This document shows, piece by piece, positions 32,761 to 42,877 of a DNA stretch of 64,000 nucleotides; within the stretch, counting starts at the first letter, position 1; each line of letters opens with the position of its first letter. Origin of the DNA: Gammaproteobacteria bacterium (GTDB taxonomy: Bacteria > Pseudomonadota > Gammaproteobacteria > Pseudomonadales > Pseudohongiellaceae); assembly GCA_024639905.1 (NCBI GenBank), contig JAHEGE010000001.1:124001-188000 (forward strand), in the 5' to 3' direction. Under the pieces are notes generated by a model, which did no database searches, was not told the origin of the DNA, and saw nothing but the letters and a program-made list of their open reading frames with translations. The position numbers and the translations under genes are program-made.

Positions 32761-34566
32761 CTACTCGTCGAGGAAGCTGCGCAGGTGATCCGAGCGCGTG
32801 GGATGGCGCAATTTGCGTAGAGCCTTCGCCTCGATCTGGCGGATGCGCTCGCGAGTCACGTCGAACTGCTTGCCCACTTCTTCTAGCGTGTGGTCGGTGT
32901 TCATGTCGATGCCGAAACGCATGCGCAGTACCTTAGCTTCGCGGGCCGTGAGGCTGCCGAGAACGTCTTTAGTGGCTTCGCGCAGGCCTTCGTCGATCGA
33001 TGAGTCAACCGGTGAGTCGACGGTCGAGTCTTCGATGAAGTCGCCGAGGTGCGAGTCTTCGTCGTCGCCGATGGGGGTTTCCATCGAGATCGGCTCTTTC
33101 GCGATCTTGAGGACGCGTCGCACTTTCTCCTCGCTCATGTCCATGCGCACGCCAAGTTCTTCTGGCGTCGGCTCGCGTCCCTTCTCATGCACCATCTGGC
33201 GCGAGATGCGGTTGAGCTTGTTAATCGTCTCGATCATGTGCACCGGAATACGAATGGTGCGCGCCTGGTCGGCGATGGAGCGGGTGATGGCCTGACGGAT
33301 CCACCACGTGGCGTAGGTCGAGAACTTGTAGCCGCGGCGGTATTCGAACTTATCGACCGCTTTCATCAAGCCAATATTGCCTTCCTGAATCAGATCGAGG
33401 AACTGCAAGCCACGATTGGTGTATTTCTTTGCGATAGAGATTACGAGGCGCAGGTTAGCCTCCACCATCTCTTTCTTGGCGCGACGTGACTTCGCCTCGC
33501 CGATAGACATCTGACGATTGATGTCCTTGATTGTCGCGATATCCAGGCCTGATTCTTCCTCGAGCAGGCGCAGTTTTTTCTGAGCGCGCAGCACTTCGGG
33601 TTTAATCGATGCGAGTTGATCGGTGTAGGGCTTCTTGCGTCGCGCCATATTCGTGAGCCAGCGCTCATTGGTCTCGTTGCCGGGGAACGCATCGATGAAG
33701 TCTTTGCGTGGCATCTTGGCGCCGCGCACACACAGGCTCATGATGTGGCGTTCATGGCGACGCAGGCGCGTGAGCACTGCGCGGATGTGGCTGAGCAGTG
33801 GCTCGAACTGGCGTGGAGTTAGCTTGAACGATTTAAATAATTCGCCCAGCTTCTCGAGTTCTTTCTGAGCCTTCTCATCGTCGCGTCCGTGTTTTGAGAC
33901 GGAATTATTGGTACGGGTGAATTGCTTGCGCAGCGCGGTGAAGCGCAGTTTCGCCTCTTCCGGGTCAGGGCCTACTGTGGTCTCTTCGTCGTCGTCGAGA
34001 TCAGCTTTTGCGCTCGCAGGCGCGCCCACAGGGATCTCTTCATCGCTGACGTCGAGATAGCCGGTTATCAGTTCGTTGAGTCGACGTTCTTCGGCGTCGA
34101 TTAGCGCGTATTCATTGAGCACGTGTTCGACTGTGCCGGGGAAGAAGGCCATCGCCTTCATGAGTTCCCGTAGGCCCTCTTCGATGCGCTTGGCGATCAC
34201 GATCTCGCCTTCGCGCGTCAGCAGTTCAACCGTGCCCATTTCGCGCATGTACATGCGCACGGGGTCGGTGGTGCGGCCTGCTTCGTTCTCGACAGCAGCA
34301 AGCGCCGCGGCAGCTTCGGCGGCGGCGACGTCGTCGGCACCAGAGTCGCTTTCGTCGTTGAGGATGAGTGCGTCGGCATCGGGTGCGCTCTCGAACACCT
34401 TAATACCCATGTCGTTGATCATCTGGATGATGTCTTCGACCTGGTCTGGGTCTGAAATAGACTCCGGCAGGTGATCGTTAACCTCAGAGTAGGTTAAGTA
34501 GCCCTGTTCTTTGCCCTTGGCAATCAGCAGCTTGAGATTGGATTGTTTCGGTAGCAGGTCGGCCAT
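32761..34566 (-). CDS. rpoD: RNA polymerase primary sigma factor RpoD
   Basis: A 601-residue sigma-70 from ATG 34566 ([19 protein letters not shown]), the start used by the family; 11 codons further upstream is not conserved. All regions are present: 1.1 ([14 protein letters not shown]), 1.2 ([21 protein letters not shown]), the non-conserved acidic insert, 2 ([30 protein letters not shown]), 3 ([17 protein letters not shown]) and 4 with HTH ([19 protein letters not shown]). It directs polymerase to housekeeping promoters. Gene order rpsU-yqeY-dnaG-rpoD is the macromolecular synthesis operon; 171 bases after dnaG leave room for its own promoters. A hairpin and tRNA-CAT follow. Confidence 0.98.
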   Translation of the reverse strand: MADLLPKQSNLKLLIAKGKEQGYLTYSEVNDHLPESISDPDQVEDIIQMINDMGIKVFESAPDADALILNDESDSGADDVAAAEAAAALAAVENEAGRTTDPVRMYMREMGTVELLTREGEIVIAKRIEEGLRELMKAMAFFPGTVEHVLNEYALIDAEERRLNELITGYLDVSDEEIPVGAPASAKADLDDDEETTVGPDPEEAKLRFTALRKQFTRTNNSVSKHGRDDEKAQKELEKLGELFKSFKLTPRQFEPLLSHIRAVLTRLRRHERHIMSLCVRGAKMPRKDFIDAFPGNETNERWLTNMARRKKPYTDQLASIKPEVLRAQKKLRLLEEESGLDIATIKDINRQMSIGEAKSRRAKKEMVEANLRLVISIAKKYTNRGLQFLDLIQEGNIGLMKAVDKFEYRRGYKFSTYATWWIRQAITRSIADQARTIRIPVHMIETINKLNRISRQMVHEKGREPTPEELGVRMDMSEEKVRRVLKIAKEPISMETPIGDDEDSHLGDFIEDSTVDSPVDSSIDEGLREATKDVLGSLTAREAKVLRMRFGIDMNTDHTLEEVGKQFDVTRERIRQIEAKALRKLRHPTRSDHLRSFLDE

Positions 34567-34737
34567 GAAATCTCGTCTCGCCGGGCAGAAGCCGGACACT
34601 TGGGTTAAGCGATTGTTCGGAGCAAGCCGGACATTATAATCGCTAGGGTGACTTTATGTATAGTTTTTAGCCATGAATCTGGTTCACTAGACCGGTAAAA
34701 CAGGGGTTTTTGCTCGATCTCTTGCTGCGTTTCGTCG

Positions 34738-36780
34738 CTATTCTTCGCTATCGAAATCCATAAACGGTGGCGGCTCGCTAAGCGGCGCTGATCTGGCCCA
34801 CTCGTTCTCGCCCTCCTCGGGGGCGGCATGTTCTGACGGCGAGGAGGGGTCAGAAAGAGGCTCGCTTGAAGCCTGTTTAGGGCTCTCCTCGGCGGCGCTT
34901 CCCTTTGATCCAGATAAGGACTTTTCGTGTCTTTTATCTAGTATTTCGTCCCTTTTGGAGGCGAGTTGCGCCCTAAGTTTGGCGATTCTGGAATCTTGTG
35001 AGAGCTTGTCTCTAATGGCTGTGACTATCTGCACAAACTCCGATGTCGCCCCTTCAACCGGGGTGATCTTCTCTTGTTTCAGCAGAAGCGTGAGTTCTGC
35101 GTAGAAGGGCGAGCCGGCGCAGTAGCCAAGCAGCGTGTAGGTATCAATATGGGGGTCCGAGTGGACCATTTCAATGAGCTTGGCGAGCACCACCGTTGTG
35201 CCTTCGTGGGCTTGATTGAGCGCGTGCAGATCCTCTTCCAATGCGAGTGCGGCTTCGGGGTTGCCCAGCAGCAATTGGATCGCTTTCAGACTCGAGGGCG
35301 TTCGCCGGATGGCGGGTGCGGCGCTCGGCTTAGGCTGCCATGCGCGATTCGCAGAAGGCGCTGCGCTGCGTGGCGTGGCGGCGTAGGGCGCATCGCTTGG
35401 GCCATTGTCTTGGTAGGCCGCAGCCTGCCCGATGACACTGGGCTGAGCCTCTCGCGGCGCCGCTTTTTCGATCAGCGTAGCGAGCGCCTCGCCGCTTATG
35501 CCTAAGCGCTGGGCGAGTTGCTCGCGCATCAGCAGCGCGAATACGCCCTCGGGTAATTGGGTAATGAGAGGCTGGGCTAACTCGCGCAGCTTGCCGCGGC
35601 CTTGGTGGCTGTCGAGGTCTAGATCAGCGCCCAGCTTGTCGAAGAAAAATTGCTCCAGTGGCGTCGCATCATCCACGAGGGCCTCGAACGCTTCTTGGCC
35701 GATTTTGCGCACGAGGGTGTCGGGGTCTTCGCCTTCGGGGAGAAACAAGAAGCGCACTTGGCGACCGTCTTCCATCAGGGGCAGTGTTGCCTCTAGTGCG
35801 CGCCAGGCTGCGGTGCTGCCGGCTTTGTCGCCATCGAAGCAGAATACGACCTCCGGCACCATGCGGAAGAGGCGCGTGAGGTGGGTGCCGCTGGTGGCGG
35901 TGCCTAGCGTGGCTACTGCGTTGCGAATGCCCATCTGAGCCAAGGCGATGACGTCCATATAGCCTTCGACGATGAGCAGGCGCGATAATTTATTCGATGA
36001 CTTGCGGGCTTCGTAGAGGCCGTAGAGTTCTGACCCCTTGTGAAACACAGGGGTCTCGGGGGAGTTGAGGTATTTGGGCTTGTCATCGCCTAGCACGCGT
36101 CCACCGAAGGCGATGGTGCGGCCACGGGCATCACGAATGGGGAACATAATGCGGTGGCGGAACCGGTCGTAGCCGCCAAACTTGCTGCCGCCTGTTTGAC
36201 CGTTCTCGCGCTCGATGACCATGCCTGCCTTAAGTAGGTCTTTCTCGCGCTCTGGGGCAGCGGCTAGGGCTTTAAGCAAGTTGTCCCAGCCAGGCGGGGC
36301 GTAACCTAAGCCGAAGTCTCGGGCGATGCCGCCGCTCAGCCCGCGGCCTTTGAGGTAGTCTACCGCTGCCATGCGCCCTTCGTGGACTCTTAGCTGCTGT
36401 TGGTAATAAGTGCTAGCCTCCTCGAGCAAGGTGTAGAGCTCGGCATTTTCCGCGCGGCGTTTGGTGGCTGCTTGGCTCTCTTCGCGGGGAACCTCGAGGC
36501 CGTTGTCGCGGGCGAGGGTTTCCACCGCTTGCGGAAAGTCGACAGAGTCGAAGTTCATGATAAAGCCGATGGCATTGCCGCCGACGCCACAGCCGAAGCA
36601 GTAATAGAACTGCTTCTCGGGCTGGACGCTGAAAGAAGGGGATTTTTCGTTGTGGAAAGGGCAGCAGGCGCTGTAGTTTTTGCCGCTCTTCTTCAAGGCT
36701 ACGCGCTTATCGATCACGTCGACTATGTCGGCGCGGCTTAGTAGGTCATCGATAAAGCTCTGCGGAATGAGTCCTGCCAT
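34738..36780 (-). CDS. dnaG: DNA primase
   Basis: A 680-residue primase, some 100 longer than E. coli DnaG. Zinc finger CHC2: Cys40, His43, Cys61, Cys64. The RNA polymerase core includes the TOPRIM EGYMDVIALAQ, and the C-terminal DnaB-binding domain spans roughly 500-605. It makes RNA primers for replication. Two low-complexity parts are extra: a Pro/Ala-rich linker (~435-500) and an acidic Ser/Glu/Pro-rich tail of about 70 residues ending in PPPFMDFDSEE, which resembles the acidic tip of SSB. ATG 36780 follows AGAGAG. Confidence 0.96.
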   Translation of the reverse strand: MAGLIPQSFIDDLLSRADIVDVIDKRVALKKSGKNYSACCPFHNEKSPSFSVQPEKQFYYCFGCGVGGNAIGFIMNFDSVDFPQAVETLARDNGLEVPREESQAATKRRAENAELYTLLEEASTYYQQQLRVHEGRMAAVDYLKGRGLSGGIARDFGLGYAPPGWDNLLKALAAAPEREKDLLKAGMVIERENGQTGGSKFGGYDRFRHRIMFPIRDARGRTIAFGGRVLGDDKPKYLNSPETPVFHKGSELYGLYEARKSSNKLSRLLIVEGYMDVIALAQMGIRNAVATLGTATSGTHLTRLFRMVPEVVFCFDGDKAGSTAAWRALEATLPLMEDGRQVRFLFLPEGEDPDTLVRKIGQEAFEALVDDATPLEQFFFDKLGADLDLDSHQGRGKLRELAQPLITQLPEGVFALLMREQLAQRLGISGEALATLIEKAAPREAQPSVIGQAAAYQDNGPSDAPYAATPRSAAPSANRAWQPKPSAAPAIRRTPSSLKAIQLLLGNPEAALALEEDLHALNQAHEGTTVVLAKLIEMVHSDPHIDTYTLLGYCAGSPFYAELTLLLKQEKITPVEGATSEFVQIVTAIRDKLSQDSRIAKLRAQLASKRDEILDKRHEKSLSGSKGSAAEESPKQASSEPLSDPSSPSEHAAPEEGENEWARSAPLSEPPPFMDFDSEE

Positions 36781-36838
36781 GATCTCTCTGCGGGGTGTGA
36801 GTTACCCTTGGCGAAGCGTTAGTAGCGCTCGCGGGAGG

Positions 36839-37291
36839 CTAGGCGAGCAGCGCCTTGATCTTAGCACTCACGGCTCCCATGTCCACGCGGCCGATCACTT
36901 GTGGACGGACTATCGCCATGACTTTGCCCATGTCTTGCATGCCTGCCGCGCCGGATTCTGTAATCGCAGCCTGAATGATCGCCTCGGACTCTGCTTCTGA
37001 CAAGGGCTGTGGCAGGAATTCCTGCAGCACTGTTATCTCGTCGGCCTCCACCGCGGCTAGTTCGTGGCGGTCTGCGGCCTCGAACTGCTTGATAGACTCG
37101 CGGCGCTGCTTAACCATCTTATCCAGAATCGCCGTTACCCGCTCGTCGTCTAACTCAATGCGCTCGTCGACTTCTACGCGTTTGACCTCGGACAGAGCCA
37201 AGCGGATTGCGCCAAGGCGGAACTTATCTTTCGCACGCATGGCGTCTTTCATTGCGTCGGTCAACTGGGTCTTTAGCAGGCAATCCGCCAT
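36839..37291 (-). CDS. yqeY: GatB/YqeY domain protein
   Basis: A 150-residue cytoplasmic protein from ATG 37291 (AGGAAG ribosome site), the usual length for YqeY. It has the N-terminal LKTQLTDAMKDAMRAKDKFRLGAIRLAL and C-terminal GKVMAIVRPQVIGRVDMGAVSAKIK patterns of the tRNA-binding tail domain shared with GatB. The role is not established; it is a stable member of the rpsU-dnaG-rpoD cluster. It is separated from dnaG by 58 bases. Confidence 0.92.
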   Translation of the reverse strand: MADCLLKTQLTDAMKDAMRAKDKFRLGAIRLALSEVKRVEVDERIELDDERVTAILDKMVKQRRESIKQFEAADRHELAAVEADEITVLQEFLPQPLSEAESEAIIQAAITESGAAGMQDMGKVMAIVRPQVIGRVDMGAVSAKIKALLA

Positions 37292-37541
37292 GTTAGATAC
37301 TTCCTGGTAATGGACGAAGGTTGTTAATGCAGCGCCCAATTCCTCGGCCACTTGGCGAGTGAAGGCAGCCACGGACAATAAATCCGGGGGAGGTTAGGCA
37401 TTAAGGCTTGGGAGGGGGCTTGCCCGTTGCCGAGCTAAGCGGCAAGAATCAAACAGGCTCGATCCCAACAAGCGGGCTCGCCCCGAGAGAGGTGCGAGCC
37501 AAGACTGACAGGATCAACCAATCTTAATAGTCTTAGCGGTC

Positions 37542-37757
37542 TTAGTAGAGGCGCTTGGTCTTCTTGTTTTCGCGCTGGAGCTTCTTCGCGTGGCGCTTAA
37601 CGGCGGCGGCTGCTTTGCGCTTACGCACGGCAGTGGGCTTCTCATAGAATTCGCGGCGACGAACCTCGGCAAGTACGCCTGCCTTCTCGCAAGATCGCTT
37701 GAAGCGACGAAGGGCGACGTCGAAGGGCTCGTTTTCTTTCAGCTTTACCTGTGGCAT
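37542..37757 (-). CDS. rpsU: 30S ribosomal protein S21
   Basis: A 71-residue basic protein, the same length as E. coli S21, starting [27 protein letters not shown] and ending KKTKRLY. The start ATG 37757 has TAGGTG upstream. It binds near the anti-Shine-Dalgarno region of the 30S subunit and aids initiation. First gene of the macromolecular synthesis cluster, divergent from tsaD. After its stop a GGCTCGC/GCGAGCC hairpin (37475-37500) lies in the 250-base gap to yqeY. Confidence 0.97.
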   Translation of the reverse strand: MPQVKLKENEPFDVALRRFKRSCEKAGVLAEVRRREFYEKPTAVRKRKAAAAVKRHAKKLQRENKKTKRLY

Positions 37758-38031
37758 TGAACTAAACACCTACCTTTATTTATGTGTGATTCGAATATGT
37801 TAAAAAAACGAGGCGACGGCCGATACCGAACCACTCCGAATTTCAAGGGCGGTAATCTTAATGCTCTCGGCGTCTAATTGCAAAGGAAAACTCGGGTTCT
37901 GAGCTGGGCTCTCTCAACGCTGGGGGGTATAAAAAAAGGCGATGTGCTGATAGGGAAAAACTGCCGCTTGGGCTGGCTCACATTCTTTGGCATGATTGCG
38001 TGTCCTAAGTCGCTGTGAAAGAGATAAACAC

Positions 38032-39060
38032 TTGAAAGTATTAGGTATCGAGACATCTTGTGACGAAACCGGCGTCGCCATCTACGACAGTGAGGCGGGC
38101 TTGCTCGCCGATTGTCTCTACAGTCAGGTTGAGATTCATGCGAAATACGGTGGGGTAATACCCGAACTCGCCTCGCGTGACCATATCCGCAAGACCCTGC
38201 CGTTGATCGAAGAGGTCATCGCTAAGGCGGGCATCGCCGCCTCCGAGATTGAGGGCGTCGCCTACACTGCTGGTCCCGGTCTAGTCGGCGCTTTGCTCGT
38301 CGGCGCCTCGATTGGACGCACTCTAGGCATGGCCTGGGACGTGCCGACCATCGGCGTGCACCACATGGAAGGGCATCTTCTCGCGCCCATGCTGGAAGCC
38401 GAGCCGCCTCAGTTTCCTTTCGTCGCGCTGCTCGTGTCGGGCGGGCACACTCAATTAGTGAAGGTGGAAGGCATCGGCCGTTACCAACTGCTCGGGGAGT
38501 CTCTCGACGATGCGGCGGGCGAGGCCTTCGATAAAGTAGGTAAGATGCTTGGCCTGCCGTATCCCGGCGGCCCGCATGTCGCTCGCCTCGCGCAGTCTGG
38601 TGATCCCACGCGTTTCGACTTCCCGCGCCCTATGGTCAATCGTCCGGGACTGGACTTTAGCTTCAGTGGCCTGAAAACCTATGCGCGCAATACGATTACT
38701 AGTCTGCGTGACGACGCGGGTGAATTGGCCGAGCAAGACGCGGCGGATGTTGCGCGCGCATTCGAAGAGGCAGTCGTGAACACGCTATCGATTAAATGCC
38801 GTCGTGCGCTCGAAGAAACAGGTTACAAGACGCTCATCATCGCCGGCGGCGTGAGTGCTAACCTGCGACTGCGGGAGGTGCTCGAGGAAGCGATGACCAA
38901 GGTCAATGGACGGCTGTTTTACGCCCAGCTCAAATATTGCACAGACAACGGTGCGATGATCGCCTACGCAGGCTGTCAGCGCTTAATGGCGGGTGAGCAT
39001 GATGATCTGGAAATACGCGCGCAGCCGCGCTGGTCGCTGGAATCACTCGCCGCGATCTAG
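38032..39060 (+). CDS. tsaD: tRNA threonylcarbamoyladenosine transferase TsaD
   Basis: A 342-residue protein. The start is taken as TTG 38032, which gives the universal N-terminus [13 protein letters not shown]; another TTG 36 bases upstream gives an unconserved leader, and there is no ATG. The metal-binding HHMEGHLL (His-x3-His) and the ASKHA ATPase motifs SGGHT and [11 protein letters not shown] are present. With TsaB and TsaE it puts the threonylcarbamoyl group on A37 of ANN-decoding tRNAs. It diverges from rpsU and leads tsaD-folB-folK. Confidence 0.95.
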   Translation: MKVLGIETSCDETGVAIYDSEAGLLADCLYSQVEIHAKYGGVIPELASRDHIRKTLPLIEEVIAKAGIAASEIEGVAYTAGPGLVGALLVGASIGRTLGMAWDVPTIGVHHMEGHLLAPMLEAEPPQFPFVALLVSGGHTQLVKVEGIGRYQLLGESLDDAAGEAFDKVGKMLGLPYPGGPHVARLAQSGDPTRFDFPRPMVNRPGLDFSFSGLKTYARNTITSLRDDAGELAEQDAADVARAFEEAVVNTLSIKCRRALEETGYKTLIIAGGVSANLRLREVLEEAMTKVNGRLFYAQLKYCTDNGAMIAYAGCQRLMAGEHDDLEIRAQPRWSLESLAAI

Positions 39061-39080
39061 CGGCGCATTAAGGAATTAGC

Positions 39081-39434
39081 ATGGACATCGTTTATATCCG
39101 CGAGCTCGAGATCGAGACCATTATCGGTATCTACGACTGGGAGCGTGAAACACGGCAAACCGTGAGCATCGATCTCGAGATGGGCTGCGACAACCGCAAG
39201 GCTGCGGCAAGCGAGGACATCGCCGACGCGCTGGACTACAAGTCTGTCGCTAAACGATTGATTAGTTTTGTCGAAGAATCTGAATTTTTACTTGTGGAGA
39301 CCCTCGCAGAACGTCTCGCGAGCATTGTGCTTGAGGAGTTCTCCGTTCCCTGGCTGCGCTTGCGACTCGGCAAGCCGGGGGCGGTAACAGGCTCGAAAGA
39401 CGTGGGCGTGATTATTGAACGCGGCTCACGCTAG
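39081..39434 (+). CDS. folB: dihydroneopterin aldolase
   Basis: A 117-residue enzyme with an AAGGAATT ribosome site before ATG 39081. It has DIVYIRELEIETIIGIYDWERE (Glu for pterin binding), DYKSVAKRL and the C-terminal RLGKPGAVTGSKDVGVIIER of FolB. It converts 7,8-dihydroneopterin to 6-hydroxymethyl-dihydropterin in folate synthesis, also epimerising to monapterin. It is followed directly by folK. Confidence 0.95.
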   Translation: MDIVYIRELEIETIIGIYDWERETRQTVSIDLEMGCDNRKAAASEDIADALDYKSVAKRLISFVEESEFLLVETLAERLASIVLEEFSVPWLRLRLGKPGAVTGSKDVGVIIERGSR

Positions 39435-39962
39435 ATGGCGATGACTCATCAGCTTACTCTGAGCCTCGGTAGCAACGAAGGCGCGAAGCGTAATATTGCG
39501 AACGCACTCGATTCGCTGCGTGCGCAGTTTGGCGAGCTAAGGGTGTCGAGTGTGTATGAGAGTGAAGCGGTGGGTTTCGACGGGGATAACTTTTTGAATC
39601 TCGTCGTCGTGGTGGAAACCACGCTGAGTCTTGCCGTGGTGCAGGAATTTCTCAAGCATTTGGAGGTGAGTCAGGGGCGCGACCGTGGGCAGGTGAAGTT
39701 CTCCTCCCGGCCCATCGACGTCGATATACTTACCTATGAGGCCTTAGAGGGACCTGCGGACGGTGGCGCGGTAGCTGGAGCGGCAGCGGGCATTGTGCTG
39801 CCGCGGCCCGAAATCACTGAGAACGCTTACGTACTGTTGCCGCTCGCCGAGCTACTTCCCGAACAAATCCACGCGCCCTCGCAAAAGACCTATGCGCAGC
39901 TTTGGGCCGAGTACGATCAAGCGAGTCAGCGCCTCTGGCCTATCCCTTTCGACTACGTCTAG
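39435..39962 (+). CDS. folK: 2-amino-4-hydroxy-6-hydroxymethyldihydropteridine pyrophosphokinase
   Basis: A 175-residue HPPK with the signature RDRGQVKFSSRPIDVDILTY (Mg2+-binding Asp pair) and SLGSNEG at the start. ATG 39435 touches the folB stop with no gap. It transfers pyrophosphate from ATP to hydroxymethyldihydropterin, the step after FolB. A short Gly/Ala-rich insert (EGPADGGAVAGAAAG, ~98-112) before VLPRPEITE is unusual. It converges with folM 13 bases away. Confidence 0.95.
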   Translation: MAMTHQLTLSLGSNEGAKRNIANALDSLRAQFGELRVSSVYESEAVGFDGDNFLNLVVVVETTLSLAVVQEFLKHLEVSQGRDRGQVKFSSRPIDVDILTYEALEGPADGGAVAGAAAGIVLPRPEITENAYVLLPLAELLPEQIHAPSQKTYAQLWAEYDQASQRLWPIPFDYV

Positions 39963-39975
39963 CTGCAAAGTCGTT

Positions 39976-40725
39976 TTACGCGAGGCTGCGGCCGCCATCG
40001 ACCTTCAGCATCTGACCTGTGATGTAGCTTGCCTCGCAGGCAAGAAAATACGCTGCCTCCGCGATGTCCTGAGCATGCCCGAGCGCGCCTAGTGGGATTC
40101 CCTTCAGCATCTTCTGCCTACCCTCCATGACGGCTGGGTCGCTAGCGTCTTCGAGCGAGGGCGGCCACAGGATAGCGCCGGGCGCGACGCCATTGGCGCG
40201 GACATGAGGGGCGAGTTCGATAGCCAGTGCGCGCGTCATCGCCTTCAGCCCGGCCTTGGCGATGCTGTAGATCGGGTGCCGGGTGAGTGCGCGATCGGCG
40301 TGGGTGTCGATAAGATTGACCACGGCGCCGCGACGCGCGACGAGCTCGGCGCTAAATTGTTGGGTGAGGAAGTAGGCACCGCGTAGGTTGCTGCCGATGA
40401 GGTCGTCCCACTGCGACTGGGTCGAGTGGCCGTAGTCGGTTGGGTAGAAAGAGGACGCGTTGTTGATCAGCACGTCTACGCGGCCGTGATGCGCGAGCAC
40501 GGCGGAGCCGAACGCACTCACCGAGGCAGCGTCGGTCATCTCGGCCTGCCAGCAGCTCGCGCTGTCTGCGCGGAGGGTGTTGAGCTCTGCGACTAAGGCG
40601 CGTGCGGGGCTCTCAGATTGGCGGTAACTTAGCGCTACGTCGAAACCTTGCGCGTGGAACTTGCGCACAATACTCGCGCCGATTCGTATCGCGCCGCCGG
40701 TGATGACCATGACTCTTCGTTCCAT
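39976..40725 (-). CDS. folM: pteridine/dihydromonapterin reductase-type SDR
   Basis: A 249-residue short-chain dehydrogenase with nucleotide motif TGGAIRIG, where Arg replaces the usual Gly as in pteridine reductases, then NNASSFYPT and YSIAKAG (catalytic Tyr and Lys) preceded by DTHADRAL. These fit PTR1/FolM, which reduce dihydrofolate or dihydromonapterin with NADPH. Location beside folB and folK on the opposite strand fits. A GAGGAG ribosome site precedes ATG 40725; it lies 18 bases after cca in the same operon. Confidence 0.85.
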   Translation of the reverse strand: MERRVMVITGGAIRIGASIVRKFHAQGFDVALSYRQSESPARALVAELNTLRADSASCWQAEMTDAASVSAFGSAVLAHHGRVDVLINNASSFYPTDYGHSTQSQWDDLIGSNLRGAYFLTQQFSAELVARRGAVVNLIDTHADRALTRHPIYSIAKAGLKAMTRALAIELAPHVRANGVAPGAILWPPSLEDASDPAVMEGRQKMLKGIPLGALGHAQDIAEAAYFLACEASYITGQMLKVDGGRSLA

Positions 40726-40743
40726 TGACGCTACTCCTCGTCG

Positions 40744-41988
40744 CTACTGGTTGCCGTGCAACTGGGCCAAATGCGTCTCGATAACAGCTAAGCGCAGCCC
40801 GCGCACGTAGCCGCGGATGTCGCGAGGCCTGTCTTCTTCATGCAATTCACCAATGGCAGCGCCAACGTCGAGTGCGGTAACGGTCTCGGCGAGCTGCTCG
40901 AGGAATGGACGCTGCGGGTAGTCGCGGTCTTCAAAGCCTGAGCGACCGCGCGCGTCCGCTTCGCAGGCGGCGAGGAAAAGGGAGAGGCGCTCGGGACGAC
41001 GGAAGACATCGATGGCCTCGAGCAGCGCCAGTCCTTTCTCGGCATCCACGTGCTCCAGCTTATGCAGTTTTGTGTGGTGTTCGCACACCAGCGCCGCGAG
41101 TTTGGCGAAATCGTTGGGGACTTTTAAACGCTTGGCGATGCGATTAAGCAGTGGTAAGCCCAAACTCTCGTGCTGCTTATGGCTCGGCCACAGGGCGCGA
41201 TCGGTGACGGCCTTGCCGACGTCGTGCACTAACACGGCATAGGCTACCTGCGGTGAGTCGCTAAAGCGCCGCGCCTGTTGCAGGCTCAGCAGGGTGTGCA
41301 GTCCGGTGTCTATCTCGGGATGGAAGCGCGCGGGCTGCGGCACTCCAAACAGCGCATCAACCTCGGGTAACACGACCCGAAGCGCATCGCAGTCGCGCAG
41401 CACGCTCACGAAGGCGTCGGGGCTCGTACTGCCTAGGGCGCGCTCGAGTTCTTGCCAGACGCGTTCGCTCACCAGCGTCGCGAGCTCCCCGCTCGCGGCG
41501 ATGCGGCGCATGAGTGCGTTGGTCTCGGGCGCGACGGTAAAGCCAAGATGCGCGAAACGCGCGGCGAAGCGCGCCACTCGAAGCACCCGCAGCGGATCTT
41601 CTTCGAAGGCAGGCGACACATGACGCAAGACACGGCGCTCGAGGTCGCCTTGGCCATCGAAAGGATCGATGAGCTCGCCGTCATCGGCTTGAGCGATAGC
41701 GTTAATCGTTAGGTCGCGGCGGCTAAGGTCTTGCTCGAGGGTCACGTGCTCGTTGGCGTCGAAGACGAATCCACCATGTCCGGGCGCGGTTTTACGCTCG
41801 GTGCGCGCTAAGGCGTGTTCTTCTTTAGTTTTAGGGTGCAGGAAAACCGGGAAGTCGTTGCCCACTTGCGCGAAGCCTTGCTCGAGCATTTGCGCACGCG
41901 TGGCTCCGACCACGACCCAGTCACGGTCTTTGGTGGGTAGGCCTAATAGCTTGTCGCGGACGGCGCCGCCGACCAAATAGGTTTGCAT
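40744..41988 (-). CDS. cca: multifunctional CCA tRNA nucleotidyltransferase with HD domain
   Basis: A 414-residue class II nucleotidyltransferase: GGAVRDKLLG, DRDWVVVG (catalytic carboxylates), RRDLTINAIA, then EEDPLRVLRVARFAARF, and a C-terminal HD hydrolase domain with VHDVGKA and HEHHTK-like His residues, the E. coli type of full CCA protein. It repairs or adds the 3' CCA of tRNAs. It sits between apaH and folM on the same strand. Confidence 0.95.
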   Translation of the reverse strand: MQTYLVGGAVRDKLLGLPTKDRDWVVVGATRAQMLEQGFAQVGNDFPVFLHPKTKEEHALARTERKTAPGHGGFVFDANEHVTLEQDLSRRDLTINAIAQADDGELIDPFDGQGDLERRVLRHVSPAFEEDPLRVLRVARFAARFAHLGFTVAPETNALMRRIAASGELATLVSERVWQELERALGSTSPDAFVSVLRDCDALRVVLPEVDALFGVPQPARFHPEIDTGLHTLLSLQQARRFSDSPQVAYAVLVHDVGKAVTDRALWPSHKQHESLGLPLLNRIAKRLKVPNDFAKLAALVCEHHTKLHKLEHVDAEKGLALLEAIDVFRRPERLSLFLAACEADARGRSGFEDRDYPQRPFLEQLAETVTALDVGAAIGELHEEDRPRDIRGYVRGLRLAVIETHLAQLHGNQ

Positions 41989-42019
41989 GGTTGCTAGTTA
42001 CTTGTTCGCGACTCGCGCG

Positions 42020-42844
42020 CTACTTCTTGGAATAGGCGAAGCGCCGCCCGTCTTCGAGGCGCAGCGCCGTGAGCTCTCGGCCCCAGACAAAGCCGGTGTC
42101 GAGCGCATGAACGCGATTCTTGCCCGTGCGGCCTTCTAGCGCCGCCCAGTGGCCGAACAAGAGTTGCGTCTCGTGGCTGAGTGTCTCATACATGAACCAC
42201 GGCTTGTAGCCGCGCGGGGCAAGCGCGAGCCCTTCCTTCGCGCTGAGCTGCAGATTGCCGATGGCATCGACATAGCGCACGCGAGTGAGGTAGTTGGTAA
42301 TCACGCGCAGGCGGTCCAGACCTTCAAGGCCGTCGTGCCAGCGCCGCGGGCGGTCGCCGTACATGTGACTTAGGAAGGCTCGATAGTCGGGGCCCTGCAG
42401 AGCAAGTTCGACTTCTGCGCTAAGCTCGAGGGTTTGTTGTAATGACCACTGCGGGGCGACGCCTGCGTGCAGCATCAGGAAATTCTGCAGCCCGTGGTTG
42501 GTATCGATGCAATCGAAATAGGTCAGGGGCTGGGCGCGTAACCAGTCGCTCAGGCTCTTGGCGTCCGGCGCAGCGAGTAGTTCGTCGAGTGTGTGACGGC
42601 CCTTGGGCGGCGCACAGCCTTCGTGTTTGGCGATGAAATGCAGGTCGTGATTGCCGAGCACTACGCGGCAGCTGTCCCCGAGGTCGGCAAGAAAACGCAG
42701 GGTTTTTAGCGAGCGCGGCCCACGATTGACCAAATCGCCAACGCACCACAGTTGATCTCGACCAGGCTTGAATCCGATGTTCTTAAGGAGTTTGCGCAGG
42801 GGTTTGTAACAGCCCTGAATATCGCCTACGACGTATGTGCTCAT
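42020..42844 (-). CDS. apaH: diadenosine tetraphosphatase (symmetrical)
   Basis: A 274-residue metallophosphatase: GDIQGCY (GDxxG), VGDLVNRGP (GDxxDRG-like), GNHD and later LHAGVAP. It hydrolyses Ap4A to two ADP and also decaps Np4-RNA. The lptD-surA-pdxA-rsmA-apaH order is normal for gammaproteobacteria, but apaG, usually between rsmA and apaH, is absent. Confidence 0.95.
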   Translation of the reverse strand: MSTYVVGDIQGCYKPLRKLLKNIGFKPGRDQLWCVGDLVNRGPRSLKTLRFLADLGDSCRVVLGNHDLHFIAKHEGCAPPKGRHTLDELLAAPDAKSLSDWLRAQPLTYFDCIDTNHGLQNFLMLHAGVAPQWSLQQTLELSAEVELALQGPDYRAFLSHMYGDRPRRWHDGLEGLDRLRVITNYLTRVRYVDAIGNLQLSAKEGLALAPRGYKPWFMYETLSHETQLLFGHWAALEGRTGKNRVHALDTGFVWGRELTALRLEDGRRFAYSKK

Positions 42845-42877
42845 AACCTTTAACTAGCGGTCAGCGGCGCGAGGACT

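Noticed and set aside
34845..34860. GGGGTCAG inside the dnaG tail as another palindromic element
   Set aside because: Only one half is present, without A-run or the complementary arm, and it is part of a conserved reading frame.
37475..37500. Rho-independent terminator after rpsU
   Set aside because: A 7-bp stem exists but no T-run follows on the minus strand, and downstream yqeY, dnaG and rpoD are expected to be read from the same operon at least partly.
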